From JAXGZG01 sp040771825 (GTDB taxonomy: Bacteria > Bacillota > Sulfobacillia > Fermentithermobacillales > Fermentithermobacillaceae): a stretch of DNA of 64,000 nucleotides. The notes under the pieces were generated by a model, which was not told the DNA's origin, searched no databases, and worked only from the letters and a program-made list of their open reading frames with translations. Each line of letters begins with the position of its first letter. Positions within the stretch are counted from its first letter, which is position 1. Location of the stretch: contig JAXGZG010000002.1 in assembly GCA_040771825.1 (NCBI GenBank), positions 310,001 through 374,000 of the forward strand. The letters run 5' to 3'. Of the stretch, positions 1-7,532 are shown piece by piece. Position numbers and translations under genes: made by a program.

Positions 1-704
1 ATTAGGCCCATTTTGACCCAGTCTGAGGCGACCAGGCTTCCCAAAAGAACTGATTCCTGAGTGAGATAGGCTGACGCGGCGTAAATCTCGTCTCCTATCA
101 GGCAGTAGTCACAAGCTGCCACAAAGAACGGGATCTGGTGAGTGTTGGCCGTTCCGGCAATCTGAATAGCGCCGATTTCGTATCCGGTTTGGGCAAAAAT
201 GAGCGATTCGGCCCAGAAGGCACCTATCAGAATGTTGGTAGCGACTTTTTCGCGTCTCAGGATACCGGTAACACCTGTGGCGTATCCGAACTGCTGGTCG
301 CTCAAGTATCTGACGTTGTCAGGGTTGTATGCATCAGCCTTGCGCTCAAGAACGTATGCGTTCTTGACGATCTCCTCTGTAAGCGACTGCACCATGACTT
401 TGTTGTTGGTGACTATAAGGGGGACATCCTGCCGGGCTGTCCTGGTGGCCACGTAATCCAATATCCCCATAGCAGCCAAGGTCTGAGCTTCGTCAACGTC
501 TCTTAATCCCGGTCCAAAGTGCACTGGTCGCCCCATCTCAGTGGCTCGTCCTATGGCTTCATCGATGGCGTCCAACCCGCCTACTTTTCGGATAAAGGGG
601 ATCTTTAGGCCCTGCCTGGCACGGCTAATGGTGACCCACAGCGCGATACAGAATGCCAACTCGGTGATAAAAGTGGTCACATATCCTTTGGCAATGATAT
701 TCAA
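1..704 (-). CDS. DUF6754 family membrane protein (3' end outside window)
   Basis: Partial gene running off the left edge; about 234 codons are visible. The frame opens at a TTG (702-704 on the plus strand) with a strong AAAGGAGG site 7 nt upstream, read on the minus strand. Residues about 4-25 form a hydrophobic membrane segment (VTTFITELAFCIALWV). A soluble part follows with the segments VHFGPGLRDVDEAQTLAAMG and AAGT/GTANTHQIPFFVAACDYC, which I recognise as the DUF6754 family of Bacillota and Chloroflexota. The function of that family is not known to me. There is no co-directional partner in view; splB starts divergently 660 nt away. The family call is from memory of the motif, not a search. 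Confidence 0.75.
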   Translation of the reverse strand, partial: MNIIAKGYVTTFITELAFCIALWVTISRARQGLKIPFIRKVGGLDAIDEAIGRATEMGRPVHFGPGLRDVDEAQTLAAMGILDYVATRTARQDVPLIVTNNKVMVQSLTEEIVKNAYVLERKADAYNPDNVRYLSDQQFGYATGVTGILRREKVATNILIGAFWAESLIFAQTGYEIGAIQIAGTANTHQIPFFVAACDYCLIGDEIYAASAYLTQESVLLGSLVASDWVKMGL

Positions 705-1365
705 CTTGCGGTCCTCCTTTGCCTTGGTCTGTGCCGGTCGCTTGTGCGAGTCCGGCGGTCTGGGCGTACTACGGGTACTGAGCCTCGTCGCTTGCTATGA
801 ACCTTCTTCCCCCTTTCGGCTTGAAACCCGTATAGTGATCCGGATGGTTGTAGCCGGAACCCAGGTATGAGCTTGTTGTAGTGTAATAAGCGCTCACCTG
901 GTTGTTTCAACAGTACGGATCCATGAAATACTGTCCGTGCCCTAAATACCCATTAAACCACGCAAGTCGCCTAAAAGAGTGGGGAGGTTTCCGCGAGCAA
1001 GAGCACTACCAGGGACGACAACCCGCACCCCAATGCCGCTCCGCGGACGCCTTTCACCTATAGTACTGGCCGAATGGTCTCAAGTCCTTCGGAGTTTCGC
1101 CATAAATATACATGTATCGACAATACATGACACACTGAGAATGCTCATTATGCAAGCTATTCTTTAGGTGGGCGCCTCCAGCATTTGCCACGCTTAACTT
1201 GCGTGATCTCAATACCGTACTTGTGCTGGGGTCACTAACGACTGTCCTGCGTGTCTCCGCAATGGCAGGCGTCTGAAAGCCAAGAACTCAAGGACGGTGT
1301 GTACGAAGACGAGATCTACATGGGACTCTTCAAAGATGAACTGAAATAGGGAACACTAGTCCTCG
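705..1365. other. Divergent intergenic region, no firm gene
   Basis: This 660-nt stretch separates the DUF6754 gene from splB. It must hold both promoters, but I find no convincing -35/-10 pair. It contains a 7-bp inverted repeat CATGTAT-CGACA-ATACATG (1111-1129). Two short open frames look somewhat protein-like: a minus frame 769-897 opening with GTG (42 residues, rich in Tyr, Gly and Ser) and a plus frame ending at 1349, just 16 nt before splB (acidic tail ending GLFKDELK). Neither has a good ribosome site, so they are not called as genes. Confidence 0.4.
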
Positions 1366-2442
1366 GTGATACGGATGTCATCGCGCAGATTCGTCCCGCG
1401 TAGAGCATATATCGAGGAAGCTGCTCTATCCTACCCGTTGGGTAGGAATGTGGTTGAGAGGCTAAAGGATCTGGGCGTCACCGTCCGGGTCCTTGAGCCA
1501 CGCGCGCGTCCCCACGTGCCGGGAGAAAACCCCGCCCGGGTATACGAGGAGGCCAAGCATACTCTGGTCGTGAGAGTCAGGAAGGACAAGGACTTCGCTG
1601 CCTGTAAGCCGTCGGCTCACTACCAGCTCCCGCTGGTTTCGAGCTGCCCTGGTCTGTGTGAGTACTGCTACCTACAGACCACCCTTGGCCCGAGACCTTA
1701 CATCCGTGTGTACGCCAATATCGAGGAAATCCTGTCCACCGCCAAGAGTTTAGTACAGGAGAGGTCACCTCAGGAAACCGTGTTTGAGGGTGCGGCTACC
1801 TCAGATCCCCTCGCGATTGAATATCTTACCGGTTCGCTGGCGAAAGCCATCGAGTTCTTCGGCGGTTTGGAGGGCAGTCGATTTCGTTTCGTGACAAAGT
1901 TCAGCGATGCGGCTCCTCTTCTAGGGCTGACCCATGGAGGTCGAACCACGGTGCGGGTTAGCGTGAATGCGGATCACGTGATTCGGACATTCGAGCACAA
2001 TACCTCGCCCTTGAGCGAACGGTTGGCAGCCTTGGGCGAGGTCCGGCGTGACGGGTACCCGGTAGGAGTGATGATCGGACCAATCATTACGTTCCACGGA
2101 TGGCAGGAGGGGTACCGAAGTCTGATGACGCTGCTTGGTGACGCGCTGGCTGGAGGAACCGTTGGCGGAGACGAAGGCGAAGGCGGAACGGTGGGCGGAG
2201 GTGCCGATGCCGTCCCCTTTGAACTCATCACCCACCGGTTTAGCGGAAGAGCTAAGAAAAACATCCTATCGGTGTTTCCCAACACTCGGCTTCCTCTAGA
2301 CGAAAGTGAGCGCAGACTGAAATTCGGCCAGTTCGGCTACACGAAGTATGTCTACCCTGACGAGGCTATGGAGAGCATCCGGGCTTTCTTCGAACGGGAG
2401 ATTCGACGGATCCCCGGCGGTTACGTGCAATACTTGGTCTAG
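1366..2442 (+). CDS. splB: Spore photoproduct lyase (radical SAM)
   Basis: Repairs the 5-thyminyl-5,6-dihydrothymine lesion in germinating spore DNA by radical SAM chemistry. The protein has 358 residues from GTG 1366 (ATG 1375 is an alternative; neither has a clear ribosome site). The [4Fe-4S] motif is C94-x3-C98-x2-C101 in the family context CPGLCEYCYLQTTLGPRPYI, which fixes the identity. The stretch FEGAATSDPLAIEYLTG corresponds to the region carrying the catalytic hydrogen-donor cysteine in Bacillus SplB, but here it is Ala and no Cys occurs after C101. A lone Cys (C80) sits upstream in ACKPSAHYQLPL. Residues about 263-280 are a Gly-rich insert with GGTVGG twice. No splA-like gene precedes it. 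Confidence 0.93.
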   Translation: MIRMSSRRFVPRRAYIEEAALSYPLGRNVVERLKDLGVTVRVLEPRARPHVPGENPARVYEEAKHTLVVRVRKDKDFAACKPSAHYQLPLVSSCPGLCEYCYLQTTLGPRPYIRVYANIEEILSTAKSLVQERSPQETVFEGAATSDPLAIEYLTGSLAKAIEFFGGLEGSRFRFVTKFSDAAPLLGLTHGGRTTVRVSVNADHVIRTFEHNTSPLSERLAALGEVRRDGYPVGVMIGPIITFHGWQEGYRSLMTLLGDALAGGTVGGDEGEGGTVGGGADAVPFELITHRFSGRAKKNILSVFPNTRLPLDESERRLKFGQFGYTKYVYPDEAMESIRAFFEREIRRIPGGYVQYLV

Positions 2443-2480
2443 AGCCGCCCGCACCCAACGGGGATTTTTTGCGATTCCCC

Positions 2481-2509
2481 TTGACATCCTCCTTGGGCCC
2501 CTATAGCAT
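2481..2509 (+). promoter_or_regulatory. Sigma-A type promoter of the T-box/liv operon
   Basis: A perfect TTGACA (2481-2486) is followed by TATAGC at 15 nt or TAGCAT at 17 nt. It lies directly before the T-box leader and 320 nt before livK, as expected for a long regulated leader. Confidence 0.6.
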
Positions 2510-2514
2510 TCTTC

Positions 2515-2777
2515 CAAAGACCATGAAGGGGAAGAGTACCCGGCGAAACCTGGTTTCAGAAAGGGAGACACAGTGATGCGAGTCTCCTAGCCAGACACCG
2601 GTGAATGGTCCCCAGAGTTGCCGGCCGAAATCACAAGTAGGCCCGGACGGTTGCCACCGTTAACCGGCTACGGTATCGGACGTTTGGGTACCGGAAACGA
2701 GTTGTACGGATATTTCCGTACACATAGGGTGGCACCGCGGATGATCCCGCCCCTAGCTGGGGCGGGTATTTTATTTT
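2515..2777 (+). promoter_or_regulatory. T-box riboswitch leader, predicted tRNA-Trp specific
   Basis: The conserved T-box AGGGTGGCACCGCGG is at 2726-2740. Stem I can be traced: GGGGA (2528-2532) pairs TCCCC (2609-2613) and CCGG (2540-2543) pairs CCGG (2598-2601). These bracket a specifier loop with AGTA on the left and TGAATGG on the right; the triplet after GAA is TGG (2606-2608), the Trp codon. The distal part shows AGAAAGGGAG and GTGATGCGAG, typical of stem I. A stem III hairpin GTACGGA-TATT-TCCGTAC (2704-2721) precedes the T-box. The T-box variable base is C (TGGC), which pairs with a G73 discriminator as in tRNA-Trp, not the A73 of Ile, Leu and Val tRNAs. It should allow transcription of the transporter when Trp-tRNA is uncharged. 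Confidence 0.88.
2746..2777 (+). terminator. T-box regulated intrinsic terminator
   Basis: CCCGCCCC-TAGCT-GGGGCGGG (2746-2766) followed by TATTTTATTTT. It overlaps downstream of the T-box sequence, which is the mutually exclusive antiterminator/terminator arrangement. Confidence 0.88.
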
Positions 2778-2800
2778 GGTCCGAAATGGAGGAGTTCGGG

Positions 2801-3964
2801 ATGAGAAAAGCGGTTGTGGTTCTTGTAGGCGTCACTGTGTTGGCGAGCTTCTTAGTGTCCGGGTGCGGCAAGTCGGAAGATGTCATAAAAATCGGGGCGG
2901 CAGGTCCCTTTACCGGAGATCTGTCCAAGATCGGGCTGGATTCGCTGAACGCCATCAAAATGGCTGTCCATGAGTTCAACCAAGCAGGCGGGGTTGATGG
3001 GCGCATGGTTGAGATAGTGGTAGGGGACGATGGCGGGGATCCCGCCAAAGGCAATGTTGTGGCAGACAAGTTCATATCGGACGAGAGCATCCTAGGCATT
3101 GTGGGTCCAATGAACAGCAGCGTGACTAACGCCGCTCTACCTGCCTACGACAAAGCAAACCTGGTACTCATTTCCCAGTCCAGCACTACATCCGACCTCA
3201 CCGACAAGGGCTACTCTGTAATGCACAGGATATGTCCAAGGGATGACGCCCAAGGTAAGGCTGCCGCCGTTTTTATCCTCAACGAGGTCAAGCCGGAGAA
3301 GCTGTACATCCTAGATGACAAGACAACTTACGGACAAGGTTTGGCATCCGAGGTCGAGAAGAACCTCAAGGACCAGGGGTTCTCCCGGTTAAAGCGGGAT
3401 CAGATCGCTATCCAAGACAAAGATTTCAGCGCCGTAATCGGCTTGATCAAGTCCTTTGGTGCCGACATGGTGTATATGGCTTTTTCCAATCCGGCCCAAG
3501 CTGCGAATCTGGCGAAGCAACTTGCTTCTGCTGACCTTCGTCCCGCCCTCATGGCTGGCGATGGCTGCATGGAGAAAGATCAGCTCATCGGCGGAGGCGG
3601 AGACGCAGTTTCGGGCATGTATCTCACCTCTATCGGGAGGAGCATCAAGGAAGTGTCCGAGGCCCAAGAGTTTGTGAGGAAGTTTGAGTCTCAATACGGA
3701 GCCATGAGCATCTTCTCAGGTCAGACCTACGAGAGCACCAAGGTCCTGCTTGAAGCCATCCGGGTTGCGGCCAAAGCCGGAGAGTTGACCCGCCAAGGGG
3801 TTCAGAAGGCCGTGCACGAGACCAAGGACTTCCAAGGCATTCTCGGTTTTCCCATAAGTTTCGATTCCAAGGGCGACATCGTTGGCGGTGAGATATTCGT
3901 GTTGAAGGTGGATGGCGGAGATTTCTCCGAGGTCAAGAAGTACGTGACGGGCAATATTGATTGA
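2801..3964 (+). CDS. livK: ABC transporter substrate-binding lipoprotein, LIV family
   Basis: Extracellular amino acid-binding protein of the branched-chain (HAAT/LIV) family, 387 residues. The start is ATG 2801 with GGAGG 8 nt upstream; longer upstream frames run through the T-box leader and are not real. Residues 1-22 form a lipoprotein signal with lipobox LVSG-C, so the protein is tethered to the outer face of the membrane. The mature start IKIGAAGPFTGDLSKIG and later segments GPMNSSVTNAALPAYDKANL and SGMYLTSIGR are typical periplasmic-binding-protein type I features. It is the first gene of the operon and the leader predicts Trp rather than Leu/Ile/Val supply, so the ligand may be tryptophan or another aromatic compound. 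That ligand is inference. Confidence 0.92.
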   Translation: MRKAVVVLVGVTVLASFLVSGCGKSEDVIKIGAAGPFTGDLSKIGLDSLNAIKMAVHEFNQAGGVDGRMVEIVVGDDGGDPAKGNVVADKFISDESILGIVGPMNSSVTNAALPAYDKANLVLISQSSTTSDLTDKGYSVMHRICPRDDAQGKAAAVFILNEVKPEKLYILDDKTTYGQGLASEVEKNLKDQGFSRLKRDQIAIQDKDFSAVIGLIKSFGADMVYMAFSNPAQAANLAKQLASADLRPALMAGDGCMEKDQLIGGGGDAVSGMYLTSIGRSIKEVSEAQEFVRKFESQYGAMSIFSGQTYESTKVLLEAIRVAAKAGELTRQGVQKAVHETKDFQGILGFPISFDSKGDIVGGEIFVLKVDGGDFSEVKKYVTGNID

Positions 3965-3981
3965 ACCGGGAGGGACAGCAG

Positions 3982-4893
3982 GTGACCGCTATGTGGCAGG
4001 CCATAGCAAATGGGTTGGTTCTTGGAAGTGTCTATGCTCTCCTGGCTCTAGGGTACTCCATGGTGTATGGGGTACTGGGGATTCTCAATTTCGCCCACGG
4101 CGATGTGTTCATGGTGTGTTCTTTCGTGGGTTGGTACGCAATAACTCTGGGCCAAAAAGGCGGCTTTAGCGGTAGCCCTTTGGTGATGGTCCTGTTGTCA
4201 ATCCTGATCTCAATGGCTTTTGGGGCCGGACTCGGTATGGCTGTAGATAGAGTCGCCTACCGTCCGCTGCGAAAGGCCAGTAGACTTGCGCCTCTCATAA
4301 GCGCAATTGGCGTATCCATGTTCCTGCAAAACGTTGTCATGTTGGCTACCCAAGGAAGGGCGAAAGTCTATCCCACGCAGGATCTCATGCCTAAAGTGGC
4401 GTTTCGCAGAGGGCCCGTTACGGTCTCCTACTCGGGAGCCCTAGTTATCGCGTCATCTCTGTGTCTTCTTCTGATGCTCAACTATGTTGTCAGAAGAACC
4501 TCCGTAGGACGCATGATGCGGGCTACGGCGGAAGACCCTGAGGCCGCCGGCTACATGGGTATTCCGGTCAACCGCGTGATTGCCGCCTCGTTTGGTTTGG
4601 GATCTGGGCTGGCGGGGGCGGCGGGGGTCCTGATCGGCCTCTACTACATGCAGGTCGACTTCTACATGGGTTTCTCCGCGGGAATGAAGGCGTTCACGGC
4701 CGCGGTTCTAGGGGGAGTAGGCAACCTCGGCGGCGCCGTTCTAGGCGGCCTACTCCTAGGACTTGCCGAGAGTCTGGGTACGGGGCTGATAGCGCCCGTG
4801 TACAAGGATGCCATAGCCTTTGCAGTCCTTATCGTCTGCCTCATCGTCCGCCCGCGGGGGATCCTTGGCGAGAGTCTACCGGAGAAGGTGTGA
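3982..4893 (+). CDS. livH: ABC transporter permease, LivH family
   Basis: Inner-membrane permease of the LIV/HAAT transporter, 303 residues and about eight membrane segments. I chose GTG 3982 because GGGAGGG lies 7 nt upstream; a TTG at 3961 and an ATG at 3991 are also in frame. The N-terminus ANGLVLGSVYALLALGYSM and the segment GILNFAHGDVFMV are hallmarks of LivH. It starts 17 nt after livK and its stop TGA overlaps the next start (ATGA), so it is translationally coupled to the downstream fused gene. Confidence 0.92.
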   Translation: MTAMWQAIANGLVLGSVYALLALGYSMVYGVLGILNFAHGDVFMVCSFVGWYAITLGQKGGFSGSPLVMVLLSILISMAFGAGLGMAVDRVAYRPLRKASRLAPLISAIGVSMFLQNVVMLATQGRAKVYPTQDLMPKVAFRRGPVTVSYSGALVIASSLCLLLMLNYVVRRTSVGRMMRATAEDPEAAGYMGIPVNRVIAASFGLGSGLAGAAGVLIGLYYMQVDFYMGFSAGMKAFTAAVLGGVGNLGGAVLGGLLLGLAESLGTGLIAPVYKDAIAFAVLIVCLIVRPRGILGESLPEKV

Positions 4894-7511
4894 TGATGAA
4901 AGGCCTAGCACTGAAGCGAGGGGTTTTGCCGCTTGCTGCATTCGCAGCAATAGTGGCGTTTCCTCTAGTCAGCCCAAACCCCTATTACTTGCGTCTGGCC
5001 ACCACGGTAGCGCTGTACGTGATCCTCACGTCAGGGCTCAACGTGCAAGTTGGCTTGGCAGGACAACTGGACATGGGGTATGTGGCGTTTTACGCGGTTG
5101 GCGCCTACACTTACGCGCTTTGCTCATCGCCTCAGTTAGGGCTCTACCTTCCTTCGGCGGCGGCGTTTGGTGCGGGGGTGCTGGCCGCGGTTGTTCTGAG
5201 TCTCATTGTGGGTCTGCCTTCTCTTCGGCTTCACGGGGACTACTTGGCCATAGTGACCCTTGGGTTCGCGGAAATTGTGAGGATACTGCTGCAAAACCTC
5301 GACCATCCGGTCAACATAACCAATGGGCCAAACGGTATCATCGGCATCCGCCCAATCAGCATAGGCTCGTTTTCTGTAGATAGCCCTGTGGCCAATTATT
5401 ACGCAATGGTGTTGTTTGCCGCCGCGGCTATGCTTTTCTACGCGAGACTAATCCGGTCACGTTTGGGGCTTGTACTGCGGGCTCTAAAACATGACGGTTT
5501 GGCGGCATCTAGCTTTGGCGTAGATACCCGGCGCACAAGGTTGGTTGCTTTCAGCATCGGGGCTTTTTTCGCAGGAACCGCAGGAGCGCTTTTCGCCTCT
5601 TGGCAGGGGGCTGTGTTTCCTCAGAATTTTACAGTGAACGAACTCATCGTCCTGTACTGCATGATCATCCTAGGGGGTACAGGCAATCTGCTAGGGACCT
5701 TCATAGGTGTTGCGGCTCTTGTGTTGCTCCCTGAGGCGTTGCGCTCCTACGCCGTGTACAGGATGCTTTTCTATGGACTGGCTCTCATAGTCATGATGTT
5801 ATACCGTCCCCAGGGTATTCTTCCGGCGCGGTACCGGCGTCGGGTTGCCACTCTTGGGACCCCGGCAGAAAAGGCTGGCCTACCTTCACCCCAGAAGTCA
5901 AAGGGAAACGGCTCACTTGGAGTCAGAGACCCCCAAAGGCCTGTGCTTGAGGTCAAGGCAATCAACAAGCGCTTCGGCGGACTCCTGGCCCTGGATGATG
6001 TGAGTCTCAGCCTCCTGCCGGGTCAGATTCTCGGCATTATTGGGCCTAACGGAGCGGGAAAGACCACCCTCCTAAACGTCATTACCGGTGTGACCAAACC
6101 CACAAGCGGTGAGTGCTATCTTGGCCACACCCCTTTGGGAGGCCTGAGCCCTCACGCCATCTACAAGCTTGGGCTCGCTCGGACGTTTCAGAACCTTCGC
6201 CTTTTCGCCGGGTTATCGGTATTTGAGAACGTGGCTGTGGGTCTTGGGGGCGACATAGAGTCCTGTGAAACTCGGGCATTGGAGGCTCTTGGTTCTGTCA
6301 GCAACGAACTGGTTGAGAGGGCGGAAGACCCGGCAGAGAGCCTGAGCTATGCCGGGAAAAAGCGTCTGGAATTGGCTAGGGCTGTGGCGTCTCGCCCTGC
6401 TGTCATCCTCCTAGATGAGCCTGCGGCAGGTATGAACCCCAAGGAGGTCGAGGATCTAAGACAGAGGATCCTCAAACTCAAACGGGAGGGGTACTCGGTG
6501 ATCCTCGTGGAGCACCGCATGCCTCTGGTCATGGGAGTGTGTGACACCATTGTGGTGCTGGATCACGGCAGGAAGATTGCCGAGGGAACGCCCGCCGAGG
6601 TATCCGCCAACCCGGAGGTGGTCAGGGCTTACTTGGGGACCGGTGACCGGGGCGTCAGGCCAACTGTAGGCGCCAAAGGCGAGGTTACTTGTGAGGCACA
6701 ATATAGGGCGTCCAGTGAGGCACCATGTGGGACACAATGTGCAGGGCACGCCACGTGGTTGGAAGCCATGGCACCGCTTCTGGAAGTTGAGGGGCTTGAC
6801 GTTTCTTACGGGCCTGCCAGGGTCTTGTACGGCATCGACTTGTCGGTGGCCAAGGGTGAGATCGCTTGCATCCTGGGGAACAACGGGGCAGGCAAGACCA
6901 CAGCCATGCGAGCCATTTTGGGCGCTCTGAAGCCTTCGGGGGGAAGGATTCTCTTCAGGGGCGGTGACATAACAGGGTTCGACCCGGCTAGCGTCATCGG
7001 CAAAGGGATAGCCATAGTGCCAGAAGGCAGGCGGGTTTTCGCCCGGATGACTGTCTTGGAGAACCTTCTCGTAGGAGGTTACGGGTCTGCCGGGCAACAA
7101 GGGATTAAGGAAGACGAGGCTCTAGATTATGTCTACTCACTGTTTGGACTTCTCAAGGAGCGCAGGAACCAGAAGGCAGGGACTCTCTCAGGAGGGGAAC
7201 AGCAGATGCTGGCCATAGGAAGAGCGCTCATGGCACGTCCCGAGCTTCTGCTTCTAGATGAGCCCTCAATGGGTCTTGCTCCCATCATGGTGGACAGGAT
7301 ATTCCAAGTGATCCTGGAACTGAACCATCGCGGTACTACTGTATTGATGGTGGAGCAAAACGCCCAAAAAGCCCTGGAAATTGCAGAGCGCGGCTATGTG
7401 CTGCAGAATGGTCATATGGTCAACTCGGGCAATTCTAGGGAACTTCTAGAAAGCTCGAGTCTAAGTGACGCTTATCTTGGCAGCAGCCTCAGGCAGCTAA
7501 CCCTTAAGTAG
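4893..7511 (+). CDS. Fused LivM permease + LivG ATPase + LivF ATPase
   Basis: A single 872-codon frame carries three transporter subunits normally made as separate proteins. Residues about 1-318 are the LivM permease (VQVGLAGQLDMGYVAFYAVGAY; then SFGVDTRRTRLVAFSIGAF). Residues about 350-580 are LivG, with Walker A GPNGAGKTT near 384, signature LSYAGKKRLELARA near 484 and Walker B VILLDEPAAGMNP. Residues about 625-872 are LivF, with Walker A GNNGAGKTT near 661, signature LSGGEQQMLAIGRA near 765 and Walker B LLLLDEPSMGLAP. A roughly 40-residue linker (583-625) joins the ATPases; no ribosome site is visible before the LivF part at 6769. GGAGAAGG precedes ATG 4893. No frame break is seen, so I read it as a true fusion unless the sequence is wrong. 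Confidence 0.9.
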   Translation: MMKGLALKRGVLPLAAFAAIVAFPLVSPNPYYLRLATTVALYVILTSGLNVQVGLAGQLDMGYVAFYAVGAYTYALCSSPQLGLYLPSAAAFGAGVLAAVVLSLIVGLPSLRLHGDYLAIVTLGFAEIVRILLQNLDHPVNITNGPNGIIGIRPISIGSFSVDSPVANYYAMVLFAAAAMLFYARLIRSRLGLVLRALKHDGLAASSFGVDTRRTRLVAFSIGAFFAGTAGALFASWQGAVFPQNFTVNELIVLYCMIILGGTGNLLGTFIGVAALVLLPEALRSYAVYRMLFYGLALIVMMLYRPQGILPARYRRRVATLGTPAEKAGLPSPQKSKGNGSLGVRDPQRPVLEVKAINKRFGGLLALDDVSLSLLPGQILGIIGPNGAGKTTLLNVITGVTKPTSGECYLGHTPLGGLSPHAIYKLGLARTFQNLRLFAGLSVFENVAVGLGGDIESCETRALEALGSVSNELVERAEDPAESLSYAGKKRLELARAVASRPAVILLDEPAAGMNPKEVEDLRQRILKLKREGYSVILVEHRMPLVMGVCDTIVVLDHGRKIAEGTPAEVSANPEVVRAYLGTGDRGVRPTVGAKGEVTCEAQYRASSEAPCGTQCAGHATWLEAMAPLLEVEGLDVSYGPARVLYGIDLSVAKGEIACILGNNGAGKTTAMRAILGALKPSGGRILFRGGDITGFDPASVIGKGIAIVPEGRRVFARMTVLENLLVGGYGSAGQQGIKEDEALDYVYSLFGLLKERRNQKAGTLSGGEQQMLAIGRALMARPELLLLDEPSMGLAPIMVDRIFQVILELNHRGTTVLMVEQNAQKALEIAERGYVLQNGHMVNSGNSRELLESSSLSDAYLGSSLRQLTLK

Positions 7512-7532
7512 GCTGAAGCGCTAGGGTTAGGG

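Noticed and set aside
2618..2800. Longer start for the binding protein (frame open from 2618)
   Set aside because: The extra 61 codons are the T-box leader and its terminator; the lipoprotein signal and GGAGG point to ATG 2801.
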